Origin: Pagrus major
Lineage: Eukaryota > Chordata > Actinopteri > Spariformes > Sparidae
Direction of reading: 5' to 3'
Assembly: GCF_040436345.1 (NCBI RefSeq)
Contig: NC_133225.1
Location: 24,668,540 to 24,732,539 of the forward strand
Length of the DNA: 64,000 nt
How positions within the stretch are numbered: the stretch's first letter is position 1; the number at the start of each line of letters is the position of its first letter. Both the position numbers and the translations under genes were made by a program. Of this stretch, positions 25,791 to 36,742 are shown in pieces. The notes under the pieces are model-generated. The model made no database searches, was not told where the DNA came from, and saw only the letters and a program-made list of their open reading frames with translations.

Positions 25791-28700
25791 TGTTAAAACT
25801 ACTGTTCATTTACATATATCAGAAATGTCCTGGCAGTTATCTATGATCCGGTTAATTACTCATCAATGAGCATCAGGTACAACAGAAAACTACAGTTGAA
25901 AGAGCTCCATCTGAAAAAACATTCAAGAGTAGATTAAGGCATCCACACACAGTCACATTTGTTGGCCTGCAGCTGGAGGTGCAGAAGACGCTGACTGGAG
26001 GATGTGATGGCACACGTCAAACTCAAACAGCTAAAACTACTCGGCCCACTCTTTTGGTACTTTATTTGTGACATTTCTCTCAGGGGAAGTGACACATATT
26101 TGATTAAATTAGTGTAAGTAGCAAGTAAAAAAGCTATTACAAGAAACTGGAAAGGTGGCTCCGCTGACAAAGAACCAGCGGCTAATAATCATTGACGAAA
26201 TCTTCTTAATGGAAAAACTGACCCATATCTTGAGACTAAAGGAGCTCAACTGGATGAAAAAAAGGAAAAAATGTACATTATGCAAGACTCAAATGGCGAC
26301 ATTGGAATAAAGCTACAAAAGAATTCATCAACAGGACTGTAAGACGGGTCAGAAACAAATGTCAATTAATTTCTTAAACAAGATCTACAAATCCCTGTTA
26401 ATATGCATAATTTAACAATATCCAGCTTAACTCTTTTCCCCTTTGATATAACTGTAATGGGCTGAAGTTAATGTTGGAACGTTGAATAAAAATTTATGTT
26501 CATATAATGAATAATGAATTTTAGGGTCCTGTTATCATCTAAATATTCCTCCTACACATTATATTGAATATCAGGACAAAGTAGCAGCAACTTCAGTTAA
26601 AAAAAGGCAGTATTTAAAATGAATTTGTCTCTTGATGACATTTCTAATCTTCTGATTACGACTTGCACTACTGTATGAAAAAAGGTTTGGTCCATGTGAA
26701 TAAAACAACAGACGTGGTAACAAGAGTTTTGATTATTTTCTTTGGATTTTTATATTAATCTCAAAACATCCTAAAAACTATAAACACCACACATTTGGTT
26801 AGAAACGCAGTCATCTGGGCTGGACATGTTAACGCTTTCCCTTCCCTCTCACACTCGTCAGGCTTTCCTCCTGCTTTCTGGGTGAAAGGTGAACTCTGTA
26901 AGAGAGCGATTTGACCTGTATCACAGCGAGTTCACGGCCAAGCAGAGCTTTAAGCGTGATGGGAGGGTGCTGTGAACCAGTGATGCCGCCCCATTAGAGT
27001 AAATATCTGGACTGAGACAGAGGTTAAAACCCTGACAAAGAGAGGTCAGCTGGGGTTTTATTTTCAAAAATGGAGCAGAGGTCGATGAGTTATTTATTTT
27101 TTATGTAAGAAGACTGAGAAATAGCGAGTTTAAAGATGATATGTGATGTTATTCATTTTTGTTAAGATGAAACTAGGAGCCAGTTTCATTCTTTTAAACA
27201 GTGGACATGCCATTTCAGTGATGAAACTCGTTTGATTTATTGATGTGGTGGACAAAGGTCGGAGTCGAAAGTCACATAAAGTTTTAGTTGAGTTTAGGTG
27301 AGTCTCTTCACAGCAACATGGGCCTATAACCATTAATGTACTTCCTGTAGAGACTTAAAGGATTTAAGAGAAAGACAGTAAACAGTGAGCTCTCACGTAA
27401 AAGATTAATTGATTTTCTTGATGCAAACACAACCTCTGGGCCAAAACAGCCATTAGTTCATTTCATACTTGAAGAAAAGCACAAAATCCAGCTGCCTATT
27501 GAGCACCAACAAAGCCTCCTCAAGTTAGTCTGAACAAGACTCAACGTGCTTCAGCAGAAGCCATACAAATACTTTTACAATGTCCAAACTGGAGGCTCAG
27601 CATCTGTCAATTTCTGTAACTTTTCAAAACTGAAGATTGGACATCACACAAGTTTACATCCTGATTAGCCAACTGTGCAGAGGGGAGACAGTTCACATAG
27701 TGCGATCTGTCTCGTGCACTTTCTCTCAGTCTGAAAGCAGCAATTTTCAGAACATCCTCACACCAAAACAATAGAATAGGTTACTGAACTGACAATAACT
27801 GCAACAGCCACATGTATCACAGAACTGGAGTTACATCCAGTAACTACTATTGGTCGAAGTATTAATCATGTGGTTACTACTAATACTGGTAATTGTATGC
27901 TATTAAGGATACATTAGATTACAGATACATTAAGTAAAAAAGCGCATTACAAACAGGACTACAATTTTATAATAAAGAATTATACATAAGTGACAACACT
28001 TTACGAGTCTCACACAACATTACCCGAGTGAAGATAAAATAGAATTGACATTTCTTTTCTCATGTCCTTATTTGCATATGTTTGATATTGAGGTAATCCA
28101 AATGTAACATAAAGTAATCAGGTTACATTACTGTAATATTTTACTTGGGTTAGGTAACTGAGTGTATTTTTTAACAGGAAATCAGTGACTGTATTTTGTA
28201 TACTGCTAATTTTGAGGCTTACAGCTACTGTATCTTCCAGGTATGGCCAGCTGTTTACCCCGTCTTCAACTGTGGTTGTCCACAACAACAAGATGTCAAA
28301 ATGCCAAAATGCTGTGCGAAAGAGTTTATTTGAAGCACGCCAGTCTACAGCCACTTTAGTTCACTGTAAGGATGGTTACAAGTTGAGACTGAAAGTTTGT
28401 TTTTGATCCATAGAAGTCAAAAACAAAGTAAACGTAAGTAAAAGAAAAAAATTGAGTGGTTAGAAGTATTGAATAAATTAGTTTGACTTGATGATTCTGC
28501 TTGATAATAATGATAAGCAGACTTTTGAAAGCATAGCAGAAAAAACTAAACACACTAACACTTCAAGGACAATGAACTTTCTGCTTTAGGTGCTAATTTA
28601 ATAGCCTAAAACTACAGAGACAGTGTTTAACAGTTGTTGCCATGTGGCCTCATTAACACCCTGATGAAAACAGGAAAAGTAAAGTTGCGGCCACAGCCTC

Positions 28701-29266
28701 TGCCTCTGTTACACTCTTTGATCAGGGAGACGATGCCTTGATGGAAACGATGCTGCTTTCTAGGTTAAAGTTCGAGCTGGAGAATCACATTGCAAAAAAA
28801 GAAAAAAAAGGCAGCAGGTCCCAAAGCGTGCGGGAACACAGGGATACAGATGATGTGTGGGCGTGGAATCTGGGTAAAAGGTCAGTGTGATGCAAGTGAA
28901 TGAACAGAGAATCAACCTTTGAATTGTAAATAACAGCTGCTTTTAAGGAGTCCCCCATGACATCAACATATGAAACTGTATACGAGCGCTACCTTTCACA
29001 CACTTTTCTTTTGTTCCAAATGTGCTGAAGGTGCTGCTAGAAAACAGAAGACAGAACTGAAGACTGCTTTGCAAAACTTTGATTTACTCTCGGAAACAAG
29101 TTCATGAACAAAAAGAAGAATAAAACATTCAGGTAAAATGATGGTATTTTTAACAGAATATCTGGTGATTTGTGTCTATTTGTTTGTAATTAGATAATTT
29201 AAAAGCAGACTGGAAATAGATATAACTTGCTGTTTAAATTATGAAAAACTGCAAAGCAAAATTTGG

Positions 29267-30029
29267 TTTAAGAAATAGTTTGACATTTTGGAAAATACGC
29301 TTGTTTACTCTCTAATTGAGAGTCAGATAAGAGAATTGATACCTCCCTCATACACGTCCAACAAATATGAAACTCGCAGCTGGTTAGCTTAGCTTAGCAT
29401 AATGACTGGAAACAGAGGTAAACAGCTAGCCTTGCTCTGTTAAAGAAGTTAACAAAATCCACCTACCAGCACTTCTAAAGTTCACTAACTAACAATTTAG
29501 CATAATAATGAGGCGTTGTTCTGGACCTTTGCTCAGCTAGGTTCTGGTAAGTTACTGGTACTGCCAAGAAATAGTTTGGCAAGTAACTCCCCTGAAAACC
29601 AAAAACTGTTCTGTTTTTTGTACAACCTTAATAAATGAGACATAACATGTAAATCAGTGAGATAAAAAAAACGGGCATGGAGTTTAATCTTCTTACCGAA
29701 GGCCCCGATCAAGCTGGACCTGTTGCTTCAGGTGAGGCTGCTTTAGAAAAGCGCATTGGGTGAAACAGCGTGTTGCGTCTGTCGAGCGGTGTTGCGTGTA
29801 CAACGGAGCAATCAAATGTAATATAAGGAAAAGTAAGTACAACTTCATGACTTGCACTGAAGATTGACTGACTTTTGGGTACTCATTTCGCGGGGGTTGT
29901 GATGCTCAACTGTCAATGCATGGCGCTCTTCCTGGGGGCATGGCGACGTGTCTTCGTATGATCGTTTTCCAAACTCTTGGCAAGAACACAAATAAGTGAA
30001 ATTCCAAAAATATCAAACTATTTCTTTAA
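29267..30029. mobile_element. Non-autonomous DNA transposon (MITE) of about 760 bp with inverted ends
   Basis: The left end 'aagaaatagtttgacattt' and the right end 'aatatcaaactatttctt' are inverted repeats over about 35 bp with a few mismatches. The interior includes 'gctggttagcttagcttagc' and 'aaaatccacctaccagcac', phrases typical of an abundant teleost repeat. No ORF was found. Target duplication is ambiguous (TTAA-like sequence on both sides, offset by one base). Confidence 0.7.
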
Positions 30030-31879
30030 TCCACATTAATTGTTAATGCCAACGCTGAGGTAATGTGGAAGCGTAGAAAGAATTCTACTCGGTGTATTTA
30101 TCGCCTTACAACATCAGTCAATAAGCTTGATGTTGGCTAAAGTCTCTGTTTCACTACCTTGAGGTTTTCTGTTAATGGCTTTATTGTGTTTAAGTGAACA
30201 GACTGTGTCATTTGAAGTAACTGATACAAAAATCCCAACTAAATCTTAAAATAATTTCTGACTCCAAATGCAGCACTTCTGGATGTTTTTGTCACTTGGG
30301 GTTCAGTCTCCCAGCGAGTTGCCCTCCAGCTGTGCATGTCTGATCCTAAACAGAGTCCAGAGGTATTTTCTGCCCGAGAGGCTGATGCAACATACCAGAC
30401 ACGTGACAACACCCTCACCTTTCACACACTAACCCACTGATGCCTGAAAACACAGTCTCCCCCCACCAGCAACTCCCCGCCCTTCTGTGGAAGCTCATGT
30501 ACTGTACATGTGCAGACCTGATGGACATCATGTTTTGCTGTTATCTACCCTCGAGCTCCACAAACAAATCAGGGAAATGTTTGAGGATGCGTAGAAGATG
30601 AAAACTTAATCTGAAGTTTAGGGACAGTGCTCTCATTTTATCATTTATCTGCCTGTCAGTGTCATCCACCACTCTCAAATCACAGATACAGAGATGGATG
30701 GGTAAAACTTATCCTAAAAAACATGCAGGGAGATGACGGCACTCAGCATCTACAACTGAACTTTGCCACACTGACATGTTAAAATTAAGGCTAATTTGAA
30801 CTGGAGTGTATTAGGTCAAAGTTTTAGTATGCGAAGGGAAGTTTAAAGGTCCATAAACAGCAGCATTGCTTTCTTTAAGGCTTTCATCTCATATTTAGCC
30901 CAAGTGTGACCGACCTCAACAGCATAAAAATCCTTCCATTCCTTAATTTCCTGTCTATTAAAAAGGATGGTCCAGTGTTTAAGTTTGATTTTCAAATGTT
31001 TTAATTGATCAAGTGAATGCAGCTACAAACTTTTAAGTCTAGCGATGGCAAATATTTCATACCAAAAAGATTTTTTATGGTGGAGCATCACTTTAAACCT
31101 GTGTTAAGTGATTTTTTTGGGCGACTTATGTGAAGTATAACGAGCTGTGAACACACTGACATATAATCAATCACCTTATAAAGTGGATATGGTTAACTTG
31201 TTAGCAAACAGTTACTTATTTAAACATAAAACAGTTAAAGCGCAACATTATCTTGAATTTGGAGTTGTGTTTCTGGCTACCTGGTGAATGCAAGTCCAAT
31301 ATTTACTCTCTTAAAGATCTCTTTTTGATCTCCACAAACTCCTGAGGAAAAAAATAAGGCTCTTCAGCTGCTAAATGTTCTGTTCTGTTCACCAGCTAGT
31401 AGCTAATTCAGATTGATAGAGTCGGTTTTCTGAGCTTTTTCTCTGAAAGCAGCTGCCTACGGTGGCCGAAAACACTGTGAGAGCTTTAAGAGTAAAATAT
31501 TAAGTTGTGGGTCTGACAGCATCAACACATCAACATACATCACAGTTTGTGTAGTTGGAGCTTTAAGAAACCAAAAATCATCAACATCAGTGTTTCAGTG
31601 AATGGATTTCTTCGATGAACACTGAACATGACCTCACCTGAACGTACCATTACATGGGATTTACTATGTCCACTGGATGTGGACAGTAAAAGTTTGGTTA
31701 GTGTAGGAAATATCAAGCCTTGTTTGTAGAAATGTAATTTGGAACTTATTCTCTTGATGTTTCTCGGTCGGTAACGCTGGTGACAGCCATGATTGTTAAA
31801 AAGTCGCCATGATAAAATGTTGGTAGTTAAAGTTTCTGCAAACAAGTGATATGTTCAGATTTGTGCATGTCATAGCGAG

Positions 31880-32310
31880 AGGTGGAGGGGATGGTGGGGA
31901 AGTTTCAGGTGAGAAAGCTGCCAAGCCAGTGACCACAGTTCCAGACTGTGTTTCAATATTAGTAAGGGTGACACCACTGGCAAGTTTTTAAGGAGACCTC
32001 GGGAAAATTTCCAGCCGCAATTGTGTCGACAAAAACAGATGTTTTTGACTCAAGGTCAGAACATCTTCAGCCATTTTTATAGCAACCAAAACAGGTAACA
32101 TGAGCCAAAACATGATCTTTTCCTAACCTTAAACAAGTTTTGTGTCTGAATCTAACCAGAGCAGAACAGGACAGTGTTGTCAAAACATAAAATAGAAAAA
32201 TTGAACCTAAAGAAAAGCTGCAACATAAAGAAATGTAAAGTTTCAACATATCGATGGTTTGCAGAAACGCACATTGCCAACATTTATTCTGGTGACTGTG
32301 TTGCTAAGCC
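31880..32310 (+). repeat. Dispersed repeat family R1, copy 2
   Basis: It aligns by eye with 33825-34145 over most of its length. Shared phrases include 'gctgccaagccagtgacc', 'ccaaaacatgatcttttcct', 'ctaaccagagca' and 'gccaacatttattctggtga'. Confidence 0.75.
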
Positions 32311-33589
32311 AAATCTGCCACCTATAAATGATCTGAGCAAATACCACTTAATTATGATCCTTCAGTGTAAAAATGTTTCTGAACTGAAATTAGAGTGAAA
32401 CCAGCATGAGAGGAGATGATGATGTGCAATGCAATTGTAGCTCTTGGCTCTTTTTAGCTGAAAGGTATTGCTTATGAGCTGCAGTCTTTATTTGGAGACT
32501 TGACAGTATTTTTGCAGCATTAACAAAAGTAAAACATCAACGCAACGACTGATTATCACTTAAAAGAGTCACATAAATCAAAGAAAATAAGGATGTGGAA
32601 GTTTTGTTTTGGTTTGGGCTCATAATTTGCTGGCAGCTGTCAATAAACTCTTGAATCAAAGCGCCCTCATTTTCTGAACTGGTTTCAGAACATCCTGACT
32701 CTGAAGATTTAGTTACAAGATTTTGTGATGACCACCACAAATATAAATGAGAGATTTTAACACAAACACTCCGATCTTCCGGTTTCTGAACCCCTGAATG
32801 TTTATTCTAACTTGCAGGAAAGCAGCTGTTATTGTAACCCGGCCGAGGCGTGAACATAGGAGCTGCCAAGTCCAAACACAACCTCGTCTACAAGTCGAAC
32901 ACTTTGTCCCGATGCAGCTGAGTAACGTGGAAAATGCCCCGTCCAGCTGATTCTGGAGACAGCAGCATTACTCACAATGCTCGGCCTCACGTCAGCTGGG
33001 AGCAGGAGGATCGAGGATACGTGCAGAACAGCAGCCTGCAGAAACGTGCACTGAATCACGAGGGATCAGGATCCATCATGTGCAGTAGAGTGTCATTGTA
33101 TTTTAAACGTCATGTTTCAGGGCTGTCTGAACTTTGACAGAAAATAATGTCGTAACAGTAGCTACATGTCCTGAAGCTATATTTAGAACACAAATAAGGT
33201 ATCCTGGTTCATATTTGTCAATGTTTGTCTTAGTTTTATCTCAATGCACTTTGTAACTGTGCAAAATGTCATGCAAATATACGATATAGTTTCTCTTTGA
33301 CTGGTTTCATTTTGAGCCACTATGTTTTATCTTTTTTACAAATTAAACAAATTTGGTTGTTTTAAAACGCCTCCAAGCCATCAACTCTCGAATTTCTCGC
33401 TTTTTTAGTCTGTGTGCTGAGTGAGAGTGCAGAAAATTAATGACTGCAGAGGGATTATATGTTTCTTTCAGTTTTAGTTTTTAAATGGAGCCATTGTTGT
33501 TTGGTCTTACAGCAGTGTGATACTCAGTGACTACAGTCAAACTTTAACCACTCTGACATTTTACCTTTTGTTGACATTTTATTGTTTCT

Positions 33590-34320
33590 TAGCTCTGCTG
33601 GCCTCGTGGCTCTGTCCTCGACTTTGGTCCAGGCTGAAATATCCCAATAAATATCGGATGGATTGCTGTGAAATTTGGTACAACCATTCATGGTTCACAG
33701 AGGACAAATACTACTAACATTTGACATTCACATTTGTACCTGTCATACTTACTATATTGACATTTCTACAATGAGTACCTTATCACGTTCACATTACTTG
33801 TTTATAAACTGACTTGATTTCGGGAGGTGGAGCGGATGGTGGGGGAGTGAGTTACAGGTGAGAAGGCTGCCAAGCCAGTGACCGCAGTTTGACATTACTG
33901 GGTATTTTTAAGGACACCTGGGGACAATTTCCAGCTGTGTTTGTAGCGACCAAAACAAGTATTTTAGGCCAAAACATGATCTTTTCCTCAACTTAACCAA
34001 GTAGTTTTTGTGCCCAAACCTAACCAGAGCATAAGCACAGCACTGTCACAACATGAAATAGAAAACTGAACGCAAAGAAACGTAAAGTTGCAACAAATGC
34101 TGAAACATAGATTGCCAACATTTATTCTGGTGACTGGGTTGTTGGTGATCCGCTGATTTTTCAACTAGCACCAACCACGAGGCCGAGATGAGCAAATGTT
34201 GACATGATAACACACTAAACTAAGATAGTGAACATGGTGAACGTTATATCTTAATATTAGCATGTTAGCATGTTGACTTAAGCATTCATCTTATAGCACA
34301 GCTGTGCCTAAGCACAAGAT
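33590..34320 (+). repeat. Teleost dispersed repeat interrupted by an R1 copy
   Basis: The left part (33590-33740) has 'atggattgctgtgaaatttg' and 'cattcatggttcacagagga'. The right part (about 34140-34320) has 'ttggtgatccgctgatttt' and 'agcatgttagcatgttgac'. These are successive parts of a familiar fish repeat. The R1 copy 33825-34145 separates them. Confidence 0.55.
33825..34145 (+). repeat. Dispersed repeat family R1, copy 3
   Basis: This is a direct-orientation relative of 31880-32310 with several indels. Confidence 0.75.
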
Positions 34321-34389
34321 TTTTTATACACAAGATTGGGGTTGCAACTTACAATTATTGTTACTATCAACTAAATCTATCAAGTACTG

Positions 34390-34510
34390 GAGGAATAAAC
34401 AACCAGAGTCACATCAGATTCTGCTCTGATCCAGAGCTCAGACGTTACTTTTTAACTTTAGGGATTAAAGAGTTGATTTAGCTACACTCCTGTTTATCAA
34501 CCTGGCTGCA
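34390..34510 (+). repeat. Dispersed repeat family R2, copy 2
   Basis: It is a diverged copy of the segment at 25640-25790, in direct orientation. Confidence 0.6.
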
Positions 34511-35279
34511 CATCTGCAAGTTTAGTCTCATTCACCAAGTGTCCTGTCGAGGAATTAGTGAAAGGGGACCAAATGAAACGCACAGTTACCTTCAGTAAAC
34601 TTGTGGATTTCTCAAGGTTTGAACATTGTTGGAAACATTTAGGACAACAACAAGGTAACAAAAGGTCTTTGAGGTCGTTTTAGTCATGTTAATGCAGAAT
34701 TCTTATATATTACATCTATAAATTGCTTGTTTTTATCCAAAACCCCAAAATATTCAGTCAACTATCACTAGACAAAGAAAAGCAGTAAATTCTCACAATT
34801 TAGAAACTAGAAATGAGTAATTTGGGGCTTTCTTTGCTGAAAAGTATCCTTATCCTAGTCATGTGTTTCCCTTTTCTGAGTAAAGTGCTTTGCCACAATG
34901 TCCTGCATGTGTGTGTCTGACTGTTTGGCATCTGCACCTCATCAGTACACCACGTGCCTTGTGTCTGGGTGTGTGCATGCGTGTGTGATTGTTGGATTTT
35001 GTTGTCAGGAATGAGTGTGTAAAAGGCCTGAGGGGTGAACTTTCCCCTACTTCTCACACTGACTCCTCCATCTTTGAATTTTTTTCCAGCATTCCTGATT
35101 CATGCTGAAGACACACAGCAAGTGGAGGCTTCACCCACTGAGATGAACAACACAATTCAGCTGTCTGGGTTTTATTTGTGGAGGACAAAGATACTAAATC
35201 TGACAACCGGGGCCATTATTTGAAGGTGTACCATGCTAAATACGCACAAAACACAGATTTGTTTTACTAATCTTTCAAG

Positions 35280-35480
35280 CAAAATTCTCAAACATTTACT
35301 GGTTCCAGGTTCACTAATGTGAAAATTCACAGATTTTCTAGGTCTTAATTTGTAGTAAACTCTAAATCTTGAGGGTTTTGGACTGTTGGAAAGAAAAAAG
35401 AAGACTTAATTCTAAATGTATAATTAAAGAAACTAATCAGCAGGTTAATTGATAATGAAAATACGCTTAGTTTTTCAATT
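35280..35480. repeat. Fragment of a 'GATTAATCGATT'-type teleost repeat
   Basis: Its phrases 'aaacatttactggttccag', 'tgtgaaaattcacagattttc' and 'aactaatcagcaggttaattg' match the interior of the same broad family as the angptl4 intron 4 insert. It is truncated. Confidence 0.45.
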
Positions 35481-36619
35481 CTACATAGCAAATATATGGA
35501 GCAGAGCTTGATAAAAGATGGATGTTTAAATTTTTTCACCAACAAAAAACTACAAACTGTCACTGGACAAATTTCTGACACAGACTTGTAAAGTTCTTCA
35601 AGTGACAAAAAATAAAACAGAAACCATTTCACATCCCTGCATCAGCGCACTGCAAAACAGAAACAGAAAGTCAATCAGGTTTATTACATCAATTGACAGT
35701 TTATCACTCTACTTTTCCATTCACATTATTAATTCGTAAGCGTTTTCATCATTTCCATTTTTGTCAGTTATTTTTTGTTACTTTCACCCTTGAGGAACAC
35801 ATTCTTTAAATGATAAAACATTGCATCAAATCGGCTTTAAATTAATCAAATCACTTAATTTTTCATTTCACATTTCTTTTTGGCCCTCTATTTTTAACAT
35901 TTCATTTTTGTAACTTCGCCCCTCATACTTTGTAACTATTTATACATTTTACATGCATTAATCACTTTTTTATGTGAGCAGATTGTAACATGATGTGAAA
36001 AATGAGACCTTCCCCGTCTCTCTCGGTTGCCTATACAAGCCTGTGGATGATTTTAGCAGAGAGCAACAGTAGCTAACATTAGTTTAGAAATGGAGTCTGC
36101 TCACACAAAGTAACGACTGGTTTCCAACACAAGTAGGCTGTGATAAGTGTTAAAATAACTGGAAAATTCTGTTTTTTAGATTAAATTACTTGAGTTCAGA
36201 CTTGCTATTGCACAGTAATAAATGAAACACACTGAATATCAGCAAATAGTTCTTAAAATAAAGGCCAAGGAACAAGAAGATATCACAAATTTAGTTGGAA
36301 AATTACTTAATACTAGTGGAACATGCTTATGCTGTAACTTGAAACTTTAATGAAAAAAATGATATCTGGCTTCACCCTATCTTATTGATTTTACTCAATT
36401 CAAGAAAATCCAGACTAACTGAGGCATAAAAGACACAATCACTGTCAGAAACATGTGAATCAGTTGTAAAACAAGAGCACAGTACTTGTTGCAGCGAGTG
36501 TTTAATCAGTAATTCAGAGCATTGATTGCATCATGGTACAAGTCCTCAGGAGGGAGATCTCTATGAAAGACTTTCCACACCCCCGACCTCTCTTCATCTC
36601 CACCTCCAAGCTCTGACAG

Positions 36620-36684
36620 CCAATCAGAGCCGCCCTCTGCTGCAGCACTGAGCTATAAAAACCCTCACAATGCCATTCAGCTGC
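36620..36684 (+). promoter_or_regulatory. angptl4: angptl4 core promoter: CCAAT box and TATA box
   Basis: A CCAAT box lies at 36620-36624 and a TATAAAA box at 36654-36660. This places transcription start near 36682-36690 and leaves a 5'UTR of about 55-60 bases before the ATG at 36743. The spacing of these two boxes is what a focused, inducible promoter usually shows. The ATG at 36670 lies between the TATA box and the predicted start, so it should not be in the mRNA. Confidence 0.75.
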
Positions 36685-36742
36685 AGACAACAGAGACAGA
36701 GAGAGACATCAGATCCAGCTTTCAAACTGAAACACACTCAAG

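Larger units (their letters stand above)
20626..36600. other. Gene-poor stretch with MITEs and dispersed repeats
   Basis: No coding gene was recognised on either strand. The delimited elements are listed separately (22157-23225, 24164-24559, 25640-25790 with 34390-34510, 29267-30029, 31880-32310, 33590-34320 and 35280-35480). The rest appears to be unique or too diverged to classify by eye. The sequence immediately upstream of 36600 may contain angptl4 enhancers, but nothing specific was identified. Confidence 0.55.
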
